Assembly: GCF_023169945.1 (NCBI RefSeq)
Contig: NZ_AP025591.1
Location: 3,220,481-3,284,480 of the forward strand
Direction of reading: 5' to 3'
DNA length: 64,000 nucleotides
Source of the DNA: Anaeromyxobacter oryzae
GTDB taxonomy: Bacteria; Myxococcota; Myxococcia; Myxococcales; Anaeromyxobacteraceae
The translations under genes were made by a program, and so were the position numbers. Positions within the stretch are counted from its first letter, which is position 1, and every line of letters starts with the position of its first letter. Below, piece by piece: positions 33,987-42,983 of the stretch. The notes below the pieces were generated by a model. The model made no database searches. It saw nothing but the letters and a program-made list of their open reading frames with translations, and was not told the DNA's origin.

Positions 33987-35381
33987 ATGCGCCCGATGAA
34001 CGCGCGATCTGCCGGGAAGCTCACCCTGTGGCCCGGCGTCGGCCTCGTGGCCGCCAACATGATCGGGGCCGGGGTGTTCCTCTCCACCGGCTTCATGGCG
34101 CAGAGCATGTCGCCGGGCCCCATCCTCCTCGCCTGGGTGGTGGGGGCGCTGCTCGCGCTCGCCGGCGCGCGCGCGTACGCCGACGTCGCGCGCCTCGTCC
34201 CGCGGTCGGGCGGCGAGTACCGCTACCTCTCCGACCTGCTCCACCCGTCGCTCGGCTTCATCGCGGGCTGGGCGTCGCTGCTCGTCGGCTTCTCGGCGCC
34301 CGTGGCCGCGGACGCGCTCGCGGCGGGCGAGTTCGCGCGCACGGTGTTCCCGCGCCTCGGCGCCACCTGGATCGTGCCGGTCGGCCCGGGCGTCGCGGTC
34401 ACCGCGGCGCAGGTCCTCGGCGCGGCGCTGATCGTCCTCCTCACCACCTTCCACGCGGTCGGGCTCCGGACGAGCGCGCGCGTCCAGAACGGGCTCATCG
34501 TCGTGAAGGCCCTCCTCCTCGCGGGCTTCGTCGTCGTCGGGCTCGTGTACGGGCAGCGGAGCTGGCCGACCTGGACCGCGGGCGCGCCGGGCGCCGGCTT
34601 CCCCGCCGCCGCGTTCGCGTCGAGCCTCTTCTTCATCGCGTTCGCCTTCAGCGGCTGGAACGCCGCCGTGTACGCCGCCGAGGAGTTCGAGAAGCCCGAG
34701 CGGACCGTGCCGCGGGCGATGATCGTCGGCTGCCTCCTCGTGGCGGGGCTGTACCTCGTCGTGAACTTCATCTTCGTCGCGAACCTCACCCCCGCCGACG
34801 CCACGGTCGTCTTCCGGTACGACACGGACCGCGTGACGCTCGGCCACGCGGTGATCACCCGCCTGCTCGGGCCCGGCTCCGGCGCGGTCATGTCGCTCTT
34901 CACGGTCGCGGTGTTCATCTCGGCGATGAGCGCGATGACGTTCGTCGGGCCCCGCGTGTACGCGGCGATGGCGAAGGACGGCTACCTGCCGGCCGCGCTG
35001 CGCGGCGAGGACGGGAAGCCGCCGGTCGGAGCGATCGTCCTCCAGGGCGCGCTCGCGGTGGCGATCCTCTTCACCCACCCGCTCCGCGACATCCTCGAGA
35101 ACCTCGGGGCGATCCTCACCTTCTTCGCCGCGCTCACCGCGGCCGGCCTGTTCAAGGTCGCCCTGGCGCGGCGCGGCGGGGCCCGGCCGAGGCCGTCCGC
35201 CCTCGTCGCGGCCGGCGTGTACGTCGTCGCGACGATCGCGATGTTCGTCTACAGCTTCCGCCTCTCGCCGGGGAGCCTGCGCTGGGTCGCGGGCGCGGCG
35301 GTCGTCGGCCTCCTCGGCTGGCTCGTGTCGCGGCCCCGCGCCCGGCACGAGGTGCCGCCGGCGGCGGCGCCGGGCGCCTGA
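33987..35381 (+). CDS. APC-superfamily amino-acid/polyamine permease
   Basis: A 464-residue inner-membrane transporter with about 12-13 hydrophobic segments. The first helix carries the APC ligand-binding break NMIGAGVFLSTG, and the second region has ARAYADVARLVPRSGGEYRYL, typical of the LAT/YhdG type. Helix 6 contains FIAFAFSGWNAAVYAAEE, the other substrate-binding break, with the usual EEF(E)KPERTVPRA after it. Substrate is probably an amino acid, exchanged or taken up with protons. The start could equally be the ATG at 33996. Only 16 bp separate it from the divergent exported-protein gene, so promoters must lie within the neighbouring genes' ends. Confidence 0.9.
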   Translation: MRPMNARSAGKLTLWPGVGLVAANMIGAGVFLSTGFMAQSMSPGPILLAWVVGALLALAGARAYADVARLVPRSGGEYRYLSDLLHPSLGFIAGWASLLVGFSAPVAADALAAGEFARTVFPRLGATWIVPVGPGVAVTAAQVLGAALIVLLTTFHAVGLRTSARVQNGLIVVKALLLAGFVVVGLVYGQRSWPTWTAGAPGAGFPAAAFASSLFFIAFAFSGWNAAVYAAEEFEKPERTVPRAMIVGCLLVAGLYLVVNFIFVANLTPADATVVFRYDTDRVTLGHAVITRLLGPGSGAVMSLFTVAVFISAMSAMTFVGPRVYAAMAKDGYLPAALRGEDGKPPVGAIVLQGALAVAILFTHPLRDILENLGAILTFFAALTAAGLFKVALARRGGARPRPSALVAAGVYVVATIAMFVYSFRLSPGSLRWVAGAAVVGLLGWLVSRPRARHEVPPAAAPGA

Positions 35382-35524
35382 GCCGCGAGACCCCTCGCCG
35401 CCTCCGAAAACCCCTCGGAAACCGCGGTTCCGCGCCGCGTCGCGCCGGTTGACCGTGGAGTCGACAGCAGCCGGGAACCATGCTTTCCTGCCGCGGCACC
35501 CGAGCGCCGCCACGAGGGAAGAGC

Positions 35525-37579
35525 ATGGCCGAGCCGAGCCTGGCACCGAAGGTCGAGAGCCCCGCGCCGTCCAAGGAGTTCAAGCCCTACGTCCCGGCGG
35601 ACCGGGTCATGCCGGAGCTCACGGCGAAAGCGCTCGTCACCGGCGCGCTCTTCGGGATCATCTTCGGCGCGTCGACCGTGTACCTGGCGCTCCGCGCCGG
35701 CCTGACCGTCTCCGCGTCGATCCCCATCGCCGTCGTCGCGATCAGCCTCGGGCGGAAGTTCCTCAAGACCTCGATCCTCGAGAACAACATCATCCAGACC
35801 ACCGGCTCGGCCGGCGAGTCCATCGCGGCGGGCGTGGTGTTCACGCTGCCGGGCTTCCTCTTCCTCTCCCTCGACCCGAGCACGAGCACCTCCATCGGCG
35901 CGGGCTACTTCGGCTACGTCACGCTGTTCACGCTCGCGCTGGTGGGCGGCATCCTCGGCGTCCTCATGATGGTCCCGCTCCGGCGGTCGCTCATCGTGAA
36001 GGAGCACGGGACGCTGCTCTACCCGGAGGGCACCGCTTGCGCCTCCGTGCTCATCGCGGGCGAGAAGGGCGGCGACTTCGCGAAGACCGCGTACCAGGGG
36101 CTCGGCTTCGGCTTCGTGTACGCGATCCTCCAGAAGCTCATGGGGGTCATCGCCGAGACGCCGACCTGGGTCTCCGGCCAGAGGAACAAGTGGCTGCCGT
36201 CGGCGACGGTGTTCGCCGACGTGACGCCCGAGTACCTGGGCGTCGGCTACATCATCGGCCCGCGCATCGGCGGCGTGCTCGTCGCGGGCGGCGTCCTCGC
36301 CTGGCTCGGCCTCATCCCGCTCCTCGCGGTCCTCGTGCCGGCGGACGTCATCGCCGCCCAGCTCCCGAAGGTCGGTTACGACCCGGCGCGCTTCGGCTAC
36401 GACGCCGCTGCCCACGCCTTCCGCAACCTGCCCGGCGCGGTGTACTTCGCGTACATCCGCCAGATCGGCGCCGGCGCCGTCGCCGCGGGCGGCTTCATCA
36501 CCCTCATCAAGACGTTCCCGACCATCTGGACGTCGCTCCGCGACTCGATCCGCTCGCTCTCGGACCGCCAGGCGGCGGCCACCACCGCCCGCACCGAGCG
36601 CGACCTCTCCTTCAAGACCGTCGTCCTCGGGTCCGTCGGGCTCGTCGCGCTCCTCGTGGTCCTCCCGCAGATCCCGGGAAATTCCGTCCTCCAGAGGTTC
36701 CTCGTCGCGATCCTGGTGATCGTCTTCGGCTTCATCTTCGTGACGGTCTCGTCGCGCATCGTCGGGATCATCGGGTCGTCGTCGAACCCGATCTCGGGCA
36801 TGACGATCGCGACGCTCATGGCGACGGCGATGGTCTTCGTGGGCGTCGGCTGGACGGGCATGCGCTACGAGCCGCTCGCGCTCGTCGTGGGCGGAATGGT
36901 CTGCATCGCCGCGGCGAACGCCGGCGCGACGAGCCAGGACCTCAAGACCGGCCACCTCGTGGGCGCGACGCCGCGCGCGCAGCAGATCTCGCTCTTCGTC
37001 GGCGCCATCGCCTCCGCGATCGTGATCGGCCTCACCATCACGGTCATCAACAAGGTGTACGGCATCGGCACCGCCAAGTTCCCGGCGCCCCAGGGCACGC
37101 TCATGGCGACGCTCATCAAGGGGCTCCTGTCCCTCAACCTCGACTGGCACTTCGTGCTCGTCGGCGTCTTCATCGCCGCCACCATGGAGCTCTGCGGGGT
37201 GAAGTCGCTCTCCTTCGCGGTCGGGCTGTACCTGCCGCTCTCGACGACGCTCCCCATCTTCGCGGGGGGCGCGGTGAAGGGGATCGTCGACCTGGTGGCG
37301 AGGTCGAAGGGCGAGACCCCGGAGGAGTCGGAGCTCGGCTCGGGGAGCCTGTTCGCCACGGGCCTCGTCGCGGGCGGCGCCATCACCGGCGTCCTCGTGG
37401 CCTTCCTCTCGATGCCGGAGCGGTGGAAGGAGTTCATCGAGGGGCCGCTCAACCAGACGAAGCGGCTCACCGGGCTCCTCGGCACGGGCGGCTACGATCT
37501 GCTCGGCGTGATCTGCTTCGCCGTCATGGCGCTCGTCCTCTACCGGATCGGCCGCAAGCCCCAGGCGACCCACGGATGA
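35525..37579 (+). CDS. OPT-family oligopeptide transporter
   Basis: A 684-residue polytopic protein of the OPT superfamily (bacterial branch). Landmarks are ELTAKALVTGALFGIIFGASTVY near the start, NNIIQTTGSAGESIAAG in the conserved pore region, LLYPEGTACASVL, SSNPISGMT, and GATSQDLKTGHLVGATPRAQQ in the second half. About 16 hydrophobic segments. Members take up peptides or metal chelates with protons. The ATG was chosen for its ribosome site GAGGGAAGAG; an in-frame ATG at 35480 would add 15 residues. The stop overlaps the start of the ABC ATPase gene (ATGA), an unusual partnership. Confidence 0.94.
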   Translation: MAEPSLAPKVESPAPSKEFKPYVPADRVMPELTAKALVTGALFGIIFGASTVYLALRAGLTVSASIPIAVVAISLGRKFLKTSILENNIIQTTGSAGESIAAGVVFTLPGFLFLSLDPSTSTSIGAGYFGYVTLFTLALVGGILGVLMMVPLRRSLIVKEHGTLLYPEGTACASVLIAGEKGGDFAKTAYQGLGFGFVYAILQKLMGVIAETPTWVSGQRNKWLPSATVFADVTPEYLGVGYIIGPRIGGVLVAGGVLAWLGLIPLLAVLVPADVIAAQLPKVGYDPARFGYDAAAHAFRNLPGAVYFAYIRQIGAGAVAAGGFITLIKTFPTIWTSLRDSIRSLSDRQAAATTARTERDLSFKTVVLGSVGLVALLVVLPQIPGNSVLQRFLVAILVIVFGFIFVTVSSRIVGIIGSSSNPISGMTIATLMATAMVFVGVGWTGMRYEPLALVVGGMVCIAAANAGATSQDLKTGHLVGATPRAQQISLFVGAIASAIVIGLTITVINKVYGIGTAKFPAPQGTLMATLIKGLLSLNLDWHFVLVGVFIAATMELCGVKSLSFAVGLYLPLSTTLPIFAGGAVKGIVDLVARSKGETPEESELGSGSLFATGLVAGGAITGVLVAFLSMPERWKEFIEGPLNQTKRLTGLLGTGGYDLLGVICFAVMALVLYRIGRKPQATHG

Positions 37580-38358
37580 GCGGGGCGGGTGACCCGATCC
37601 TCGAGGTCACCGGCCTCGGCAAGGTCTACGGCGACCTCCGCGCCGTCGACGGGCTCACGTTCGCGCTCCGGCCCGGCGAGGTGCTCGGGCTCGTCGGCCC
37701 GAACGGCGCGGGGAAGACGACCACGCTCCGGTGCCTGGCCGGCATCGTCCGCCCGACCGCGGGGCGGATCCGGATCGGCGGGCACGACCTCGCGGCCGCG
37801 CCGGTCGAGGCGAAGCGCGCGCTCGCGTTCCTGCCCGACGAGCCGCGGCTGTTCGACTACCTCACGGTGAAGGAGCACCTGAACCTCGTCGCGCGCCTGT
37901 ACGGCGTCCGGGGCTGGGAGGAGAAGGGGCGGGCGCTGCTCGCCGAGCTCGAGCTCGCCGGGAAGGAGGGAGCGCTCCCGGGAGAGCTCTCGCGGGGCAT
38001 GAAGCAGAAGCTCTCGATCGCGTGCGGCTTTCTCCACGACCCGCGGCTCATCGTGCTCGACGAGCCGCTCACCGGCCTCGACCCGCTCGCGATCCGCAAG
38101 ATGAAGGCGTCGCTCCGGGCGCGGTCCGCCGCCGGGGCCGCGCTGGTCCTCTCCTCGCACCTCCTCCCGCTCGTCGAGGAGCTCTGCCACAAGGTCCTCG
38201 TGATCTCGGGTGGCCGGATGGTCGCGCACGGCAGCCTCGACGAGATCCGGGCGACGCTCGGCGCCGCCGGCGCGGGCGCCTCGCTCGAGGACGTGTTCGT
38301 GTCGATCACCACCGCGCCCGCCGAGCCGCTCCCCACCACGCCGGTCCGCCCCCGGTAG
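37576..38358 (+). CDS. ABC transporter ATP-binding protein
   Basis: A 260-residue nucleotide-binding subunit with Walker A GPNGAGKTT (about 41-49), Q-loop replaced by a short FLPDEPRLFDYLTVKEH segment, signature LSRGMKQKLSIACG, Walker B LIVLDEPLTGLDP and the switch His in LSSHLLP. It belongs to the ABC-2 / NatA-like export class and lacks any extra domain. It presumably energises the membrane protein encoded 5 bp downstream. The four-base overlap with the OPT gene suggests that all three proteins are made in fixed ratio. Confidence 0.95.
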   Translation: MSGAGDPILEVTGLGKVYGDLRAVDGLTFALRPGEVLGLVGPNGAGKTTTLRCLAGIVRPTAGRIRIGGHDLAAAPVEAKRALAFLPDEPRLFDYLTVKEHLNLVARLYGVRGWEEKGRALLAELELAGKEGALPGELSRGMKQKLSIACGFLHDPRLIVLDEPLTGLDPLAIRKMKASLRARSAAGAALVLSSHLLPLVEELCHKVLVISGGRMVAHGSLDEIRATLGAAGAGASLEDVFVSITTAPAEPLPTTPVRPR

Positions 38359-38363
38359 CCGCC

Positions 38364-40085
38364 GTGCCCGTCGTCCTCCGCGCCCTCGCCCTGGTTGTCC
38401 TCGCGAGCGCGAGGAACCGCGTCCGCTCGCAGCTCAGGCGGGTCCGGCAGCCGCGCTACCTCGTCGCGACCGCGATCGGCCTCCTGTACTGGGTCTTCTA
38501 CTTCGTCCCGCTCGTCTTCGGGCGCGCCGCCCGGGGAGCGGGGCCGCGGCCGGGGGCCCCGGGCGCCTTCGTCGAGCTGGCGGTCACCGGCTTCGGCCTC
38601 CTCGCGATCTCCTTCTACTGGGTCTTCGGCGGCGACAAGGCCGCGGTCACGTTCTCCGAGGCGGAGGTCCAGCTCCTCTTCCCGGCGCCGCTCTCCCGCC
38701 GCCAGCTCCTCCACTGGCGGCTGCTCCGCGCGCTCGCGGCGAGCCTCCTCGGGGCGGCGTTCACCGCGCTCGTCCTCGGCCGCGGCCTCTCCGGGCGCCC
38801 GCTGCTCTTCACGCTCGGCGCGTGGGTCGCGTTCTCGACGCTCTCGTTCCACGGGGTCGCGGCGGCGCTCACGCGCGCGAGCCTGGCCGAGGCGGGGCTC
38901 TCGGGCCTGCGCCGCCGCCTGCTCACCCTCGCCGGCCTCGCGGCGGCGGTGCTGCTCCTCGCCTGGGGGATCCGCAGGGTCGCTCCGCCGGGCCCGTTCG
39001 TCCCGACCGCCGCGTACGCCGAGGCCTGGGCCGCCGCCGTCGACGCGTCGCCGCTCCGGTGGATCCTCTGGCCGGCCCGCGCGCCGGTCCGCCTCGCCCT
39101 CGCGCGCACGGCTTCCGACTTCCTCGGGGCGCTGCCCGGTGCGCTCACGGTGCTCGCGCTCCACTACGCGTGGGTGATGTCCTCGGCCGTGCAGTTCGAG
39201 GAGGCGTCGCTCGAGGCCTCGGAGCGCCGGGCGCGGAACGTCGAGGCGCTCCGCGCCGGCCGCGGGCCGGCCGCGTTCCGGGCGGGGAAGGTGCGCCGGC
39301 CGCCGTTCGCGCTCCGCGCGGAGGGGCCGCCGGAGATCGCCTTCCTTTGGAAGGGCCTCATCGCCGGGGGACGCGCCTTCGGGAGCCGCCGGACGATCGT
39401 CGCCGGCGTGGCCATGCTGGTCATGCTCGGTGCGATCGCGACGCCGTTCGCGCTGGAGCGCGGCGCGCGCGTCGGCGCCGGCGTCCTCTCGGCGACGCTC
39501 TGGGCCATGGCGGTCGTCTTCGGACCCCGGCTCGTCCGTTCCGACCTGCGCGCGGACACGGGCAGCCTGGAGCTGCTCCGGTCGCTGCCCATCCGCGGCG
39601 CGCGCATCATCCGCGGCGCGCTGCTCGCGCCGGCGCTGACCCTCGCGGTGGTGCAGTGGATCCTGCTGCCGTTCATGGCTGCGGGGCTCGCCGCGGCGGT
39701 CGACGAGGGGACGACGGTGGCCGCATTCATCGCCTGCGCGGCGGTCCTCGGCCCGGCGCTCTCGCTCGCCCTCGTCGCCATCCAGAACGGGATCCTGGTG
39801 CTGCTGCCCGGCTGGGCGGCCGCGAGCGACCGCCCGCGCGGGCCCGAGGCGCTCGGGATGAACGTGCTCATGTCGCTCGGGAACCTGCTCGCGCTGGCCG
39901 TCGCGATGATCCCCCCGGGCGTGGTCGGGGCCGTCCTGGCCTGGGCGGTGGAGCCGCTCGCGGGGGCGCACGCCGCGTGGGTCGCCGCGGCGGCCGCGGC
40001 GGCGCTCGTGCTGGTCGTCGAGGTGTGGGCGGCCACGCTCGCGCTCGGCGCCGCCTTCGACCGCCTGGACGTCTCGGAGCCGTGA
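38364..40085 (+). CDS. ABC exporter membrane subunit
   Basis: A 573-residue membrane protein with about 12 hydrophobic segments in two halves (roughly 20-260 and 330-570) separated by a soluble Arg/Ala-rich stretch. It resembles the putative ABC exporter family (PF16962) in its length, in the early VRQPRYLVATAIGLLYWVFYF and in KAAVTFSEAEVQLLFPAPLSRRQLL. The substrate is unknown. GTG start, 5 bp after the ATPase gene. It converges on the FrzS-like gene; the gap holds a copy of palindromic repeat family B. Confidence 0.85.
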   Translation: MPVVLRALALVVLASARNRVRSQLRRVRQPRYLVATAIGLLYWVFYFVPLVFGRAARGAGPRPGAPGAFVELAVTGFGLLAISFYWVFGGDKAAVTFSEAEVQLLFPAPLSRRQLLHWRLLRALAASLLGAAFTALVLGRGLSGRPLLFTLGAWVAFSTLSFHGVAAALTRASLAEAGLSGLRRRLLTLAGLAAAVLLLAWGIRRVAPPGPFVPTAAYAEAWAAAVDASPLRWILWPARAPVRLALARTASDFLGALPGALTVLALHYAWVMSSAVQFEEASLEASERRARNVEALRAGRGPAAFRAGKVRRPPFALRAEGPPEIAFLWKGLIAGGRAFGSRRTIVAGVAMLVMLGAIATPFALERGARVGAGVLSATLWAMAVVFGPRLVRSDLRADTGSLELLRSLPIRGARIIRGALLAPALTLAVVQWILLPFMAAGLAAAVDEGTTVAAFIACAAVLGPALSLALVAIQNGILVLLPGWAAASDRPRGPEALGMNVLMSLGNLLALAVAMIPPGVVGAVLAWAVEPLAGAHAAWVAAAAAAALVLVVEVWAATLALGAAFDRLDVSEP

Positions 40086-40129
40086 GGCGCACGCCGCGCG
40101 GCCGGCCCGCGGCTCGCTCCATCCACCCG

Positions 40130-40165
40130 TTCGCCCCGAGCCCTTCGACTCCGGCGCTTCGCGCC
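40130..40165. repeat. palindromic repeat family B, copy 2
   Basis: TTCGCCCCGAGCCCTTCGAC followed by a perfect mini-hairpin GGCGC-TTC-GCGCC (40153-40165). It lies between the converging ABC exporter and FrzS-like genes and may double as a terminator. It shares TCGCCCCGAGCCC with the copy at 47062. Confidence 0.6.
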
Positions 40166-40173
40166 TGCGCGCG

Positions 40174-42870
40174 CTACGACTCCTTCAGCGACGCGACCTC
40201 CGCCGCGAGGTCCTTGTTCTTCTGGACGTAGCGGGCGACCTCGCCGTTCAGGAAGTCGTTCTCGCCCTTCAGGTCCTCGAGCTCCTCGTCCACCTTCGCG
40301 AGCCGAGCCTTGAGGCGCGCCGTCTCCACCGGATCGGCGGCCGGCATCGGCGGCGGCCTCGGGCCCGCGGACGCCGCCTCGAGCTCCTGGATGCGCTTCC
40401 GGGCGGAGAGCTCGGCGCGCGCCCGCGCCTCGAGGTGCTTCTCGAGCTCGACGAGCGCGTTCCGCAGGCGCGCCACCTCCGCGGCGTGGCGCTTCTCGAC
40501 CTCGCCCGCGTCGGCGGAGATCGCCTGGCGGCGCCGCTCCGCGTCCTCCACGCTGCGGTGGAGCTCCGCGCGGGCCTTCTCCACCTCGGCGCGGGCGCGC
40601 TCCACGTCGGCCGCCCGCGCGTTCCGCTCCGCCTCGACCTCGGCGATCCGCCGCCGGGCGGCGCCGAGCTCCGACTCGAGCCGCGCCGCGGAGCCCTGGA
40701 TCTTCCCCGCCTCGACCGAGAGCCGCTCCTCCGCGCGCGCCCGCTCCGCGGCGGCGCTCTGGGCGGCGCGCGAGGCCGTCTCGGCGGCCTGCGTGCGCTG
40801 CTGGACGAGCTCGCGGAGGGAACCGACCTGCTCGCGCAGCGAGGCGACCTCCTTCTTGAGCCGCGAGGCCTCCTCGGCGACCGGCTCGAGCTTCGCGAGC
40901 CGCTGCACCTCCGCCTCGAGCCGCCGCGCGCGCTCGCGCTCGGCGTCCCCCTCGCGGCGGGCGCTCTCCACCTCCCGCCCCACCTGGTCGCGCTCCGCGG
41001 CCGCCTGCGCCGCCCGGCGCTCGGCCTCGGCGCGGGCGCCCTCGACGCGCGCGAGCTCGCCCCGCGTCCCCTCCGCCGTCGCGCGGCCCTCGTCGAGCGC
41101 GGCGCCGAGATCCGCGATCCGCTGCTCCGCCGCGGCGAGCTCCGCCGCCTTCGCCTGGAACGCGTGCTCGGCCGCGACGGCCTTCTCGTCGTACGCGCGG
41201 GTCTCGGCCCGCGCCTGCCTGAGCAGCTCCTCGAGCTGCGTCCGGGCCGCCGACGCGCGCTGGGCCTCGGCCTCGAGCGCCGCGATCCGCTCGCCCGCCT
41301 CGGCGAGCTCGCCGCGCGCGGCGTCGGTCCGGCCGTCCGCCTCCTCGACGAGGCCCCGGAGCTCCGCCTCCCGCCGCTCCGCCTCCACCCGCGCCTCGGC
41401 GGACGCCGCGTCCTTCTCGGCGAGCGCCGCGTCCCGGGCCGCCACCTCGCCCTCGAGCCGCTCCCGCTCGGCGACCAGCGCCTCCTTCTCCGCGGCGAGC
41501 GCGGCGAAGCGCTCCTCGCCGGCCGCGATCCGCGCCTCGGCCGCCGCGAGGGTCGCCGCCGCGTCCGCGCGCTCCGCGACGCGCTCGGCGTCGGCGCGCG
41601 CCAGGGCGTCCGCGTGCGCCGTGTCCGCCTCGGCGCGGGCGGCCTCGAACCGGGCGCGCTCCTCGGCGCGCTCCGCCTCGAGCCCCGCGACGGTGCGCGC
41701 GTGGCTCTCGCGGGCCTCGGCGAGCTCCGCCTCGAGCCGCGCGCGCGCCTCCTCGGCCTGCGCGACGCGCGCCGACCAGGACTGCTCGGCGGCCTCGTGC
41801 TGCTGCATCGTCTCGTTCAGCACCTCCGACAGCGAGCGACGCGTCGAGTCGCTCTCGTCGAGCTGTCGCCGGAGATCCTCGAGGCGCGCCGCCTGGGCGG
41901 CCGCGTCCTGCGCCGCCTCCTGGAGGCGGTGGTCGAGCTCCTCGCCGCGCTGCCGCTCGGCGGCGAGGTCGCCCTGGAGCAGGTCGCGCTCACCGGCGAG
42001 CTCGGCCCCCTCCGCCTTGAGCGTCGTGAGCGCGTCGCGGAGCTTCGCGAGGAACGCGTCGCGGGCGCGGAGTCGGTCGCGGAAGTACTCGAGCTTCTCG
42101 TCGGGCGTGCCCTTCGGCGGCGCGGGGTCGCGGGGCCACTCGGCGAGCACGTCGGTCGGGTCGAGGCGGGCCGCGGGCTTCACCTTCCCGAGCGTCGCCT
42201 GCGGCCGCGGGGGCGGCGGCGCGGCCGCGGGCGGCGGGGGCGGTGCGCCGGCGAAGGGCGCGGCCGGCTTCGCCGCCGGGACCGGCGGCGGGACCGGAGG
42301 CGGCGCGCTCCGCGCCGGGGGGCGCACCGGCGGGGCGGCGCCACCCGCGGCGGCGAGCGCGGCGGCGAGGCCGCGGGCGGCGACCTGCCCGGAGTCGACG
42401 CGCTGGAGCACGGGCGGCGCCTCCCCGTCGCCCGCCGCGGGAGCGCTCCCGTCGAGCCGGGGCGCGGCGGGCGGCGCGGGAGGCGGGGGCGGGGCGGGCG
42501 CGTCGGCGTTCAGCAGCGCCGCGGCGCGGCCGAGCAGCTCCGCGAGGTCGAAGGGCTTCTTGAGATAGTCGTCGGCGCGGGTGCGGGTCGCCCGGTGCGC
42601 CTCGATCGCCGCGTCCGTCGCCTCCCCGGTGTAGAGGAGCAGCGGCACCGTGGAGAGCGCGCGCTTCAGCCGGTTGCACACGGAGAAGCCGCTCATGTCC
42701 GGGAGCTCGGCGGCGAGCAGGATCAGATCCGGCACCGCCTGCTTGCAGCTCTCGACCGCGGGCTCTCCCGCGGAGACGGCGGTGACGGAGAAGCCGGCCG
42801 GCCCGAAGGCGCGGCGGATCTCCTCGGCGAGCCCGGTGTCCGGCTCGACCAGGAGGACGTGAAAGCTCAT
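40174..42870 (-). CDS. FrzS-like pseudo-receiver / long coiled-coil protein
   Basis: An 898-residue protein. Residues 1-118 have the receiver fold, but the phospho-acceptor Asp is Ala (DLILLAAELPDMSGF where active receivers have LLD). The conserved Lys is kept (YLKKPFD). Residues 125-225 are Pro/Ala-rich, and from about 245 to the end is an almost unbroken coiled coil (heptads of Ala, Glu, Arg, Leu). This architecture matches FrzS of Myxococcus xanthus, a polar motility protein with a non-phosphorylatable pseudo-receiver. A role in cell polarity or motility is inferred. The start could also be ATG at 42882, adding four residues. It is the longest coiled coil in the window and stands alone on the minus strand. 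Confidence 0.82.
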   Translation of the reverse strand: MSFHVLLVEPDTGLAEEIRRAFGPAGFSVTAVSAGEPAVESCKQAVPDLILLAAELPDMSGFSVCNRLKRALSTVPLLLYTGEATDAAIEAHRATRTRADDYLKKPFDLAELLGRAAALLNADAPAPPPPPAPPAAPRLDGSAPAAGDGEAPPVLQRVDSGQVAARGLAAALAAAGGAAPPVRPPARSAPPPVPPPVPAAKPAAPFAGAPPPPPAAAPPPPRPQATLGKVKPAARLDPTDVLAEWPRDPAPPKGTPDEKLEYFRDRLRARDAFLAKLRDALTTLKAEGAELAGERDLLQGDLAAERQRGEELDHRLQEAAQDAAAQAARLEDLRRQLDESDSTRRSLSEVLNETMQQHEAAEQSWSARVAQAEEARARLEAELAEARESHARTVAGLEAERAEERARFEAARAEADTAHADALARADAERVAERADAAATLAAAEARIAAGEERFAALAAEKEALVAERERLEGEVAARDAALAEKDAASAEARVEAERREAELRGLVEEADGRTDAARGELAEAGERIAALEAEAQRASAARTQLEELLRQARAETRAYDEKAVAAEHAFQAKAAELAAAEQRIADLGAALDEGRATAEGTRGELARVEGARAEAERRAAQAAAERDQVGREVESARREGDAERERARRLEAEVQRLAKLEPVAEEASRLKKEVASLREQVGSLRELVQQRTQAAETASRAAQSAAAERARAEERLSVEAGKIQGSAARLESELGAARRRIAEVEAERNARAADVERARAEVEKARAELHRSVEDAERRRQAISADAGEVEKRHAAEVARLRNALVELEKHLEARARAELSARKRIQELEAASAGPRPPPMPAADPVETARLKARLAKVDEELEDLKGENDFLNGEVARYVQKNKDLAAEVASLKES

Positions 42871-42983
42871 GGTGATCGGCATGGTACCGCCGATCGGCGG
42901 ATCCCGAGAAACGCGGGCCGGAATCGATATCGCACATGGCGGAGGGGCTGGCCCCGCGGACGCGGACCGGGTACCTACACGGC

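Noticed and set aside
35449..35477. TTGACC as a promoter for the OPT gene
   Set aside because: No acceptable -10 box at 16-18 bp (CGGGAA); nearest candidates are too far.
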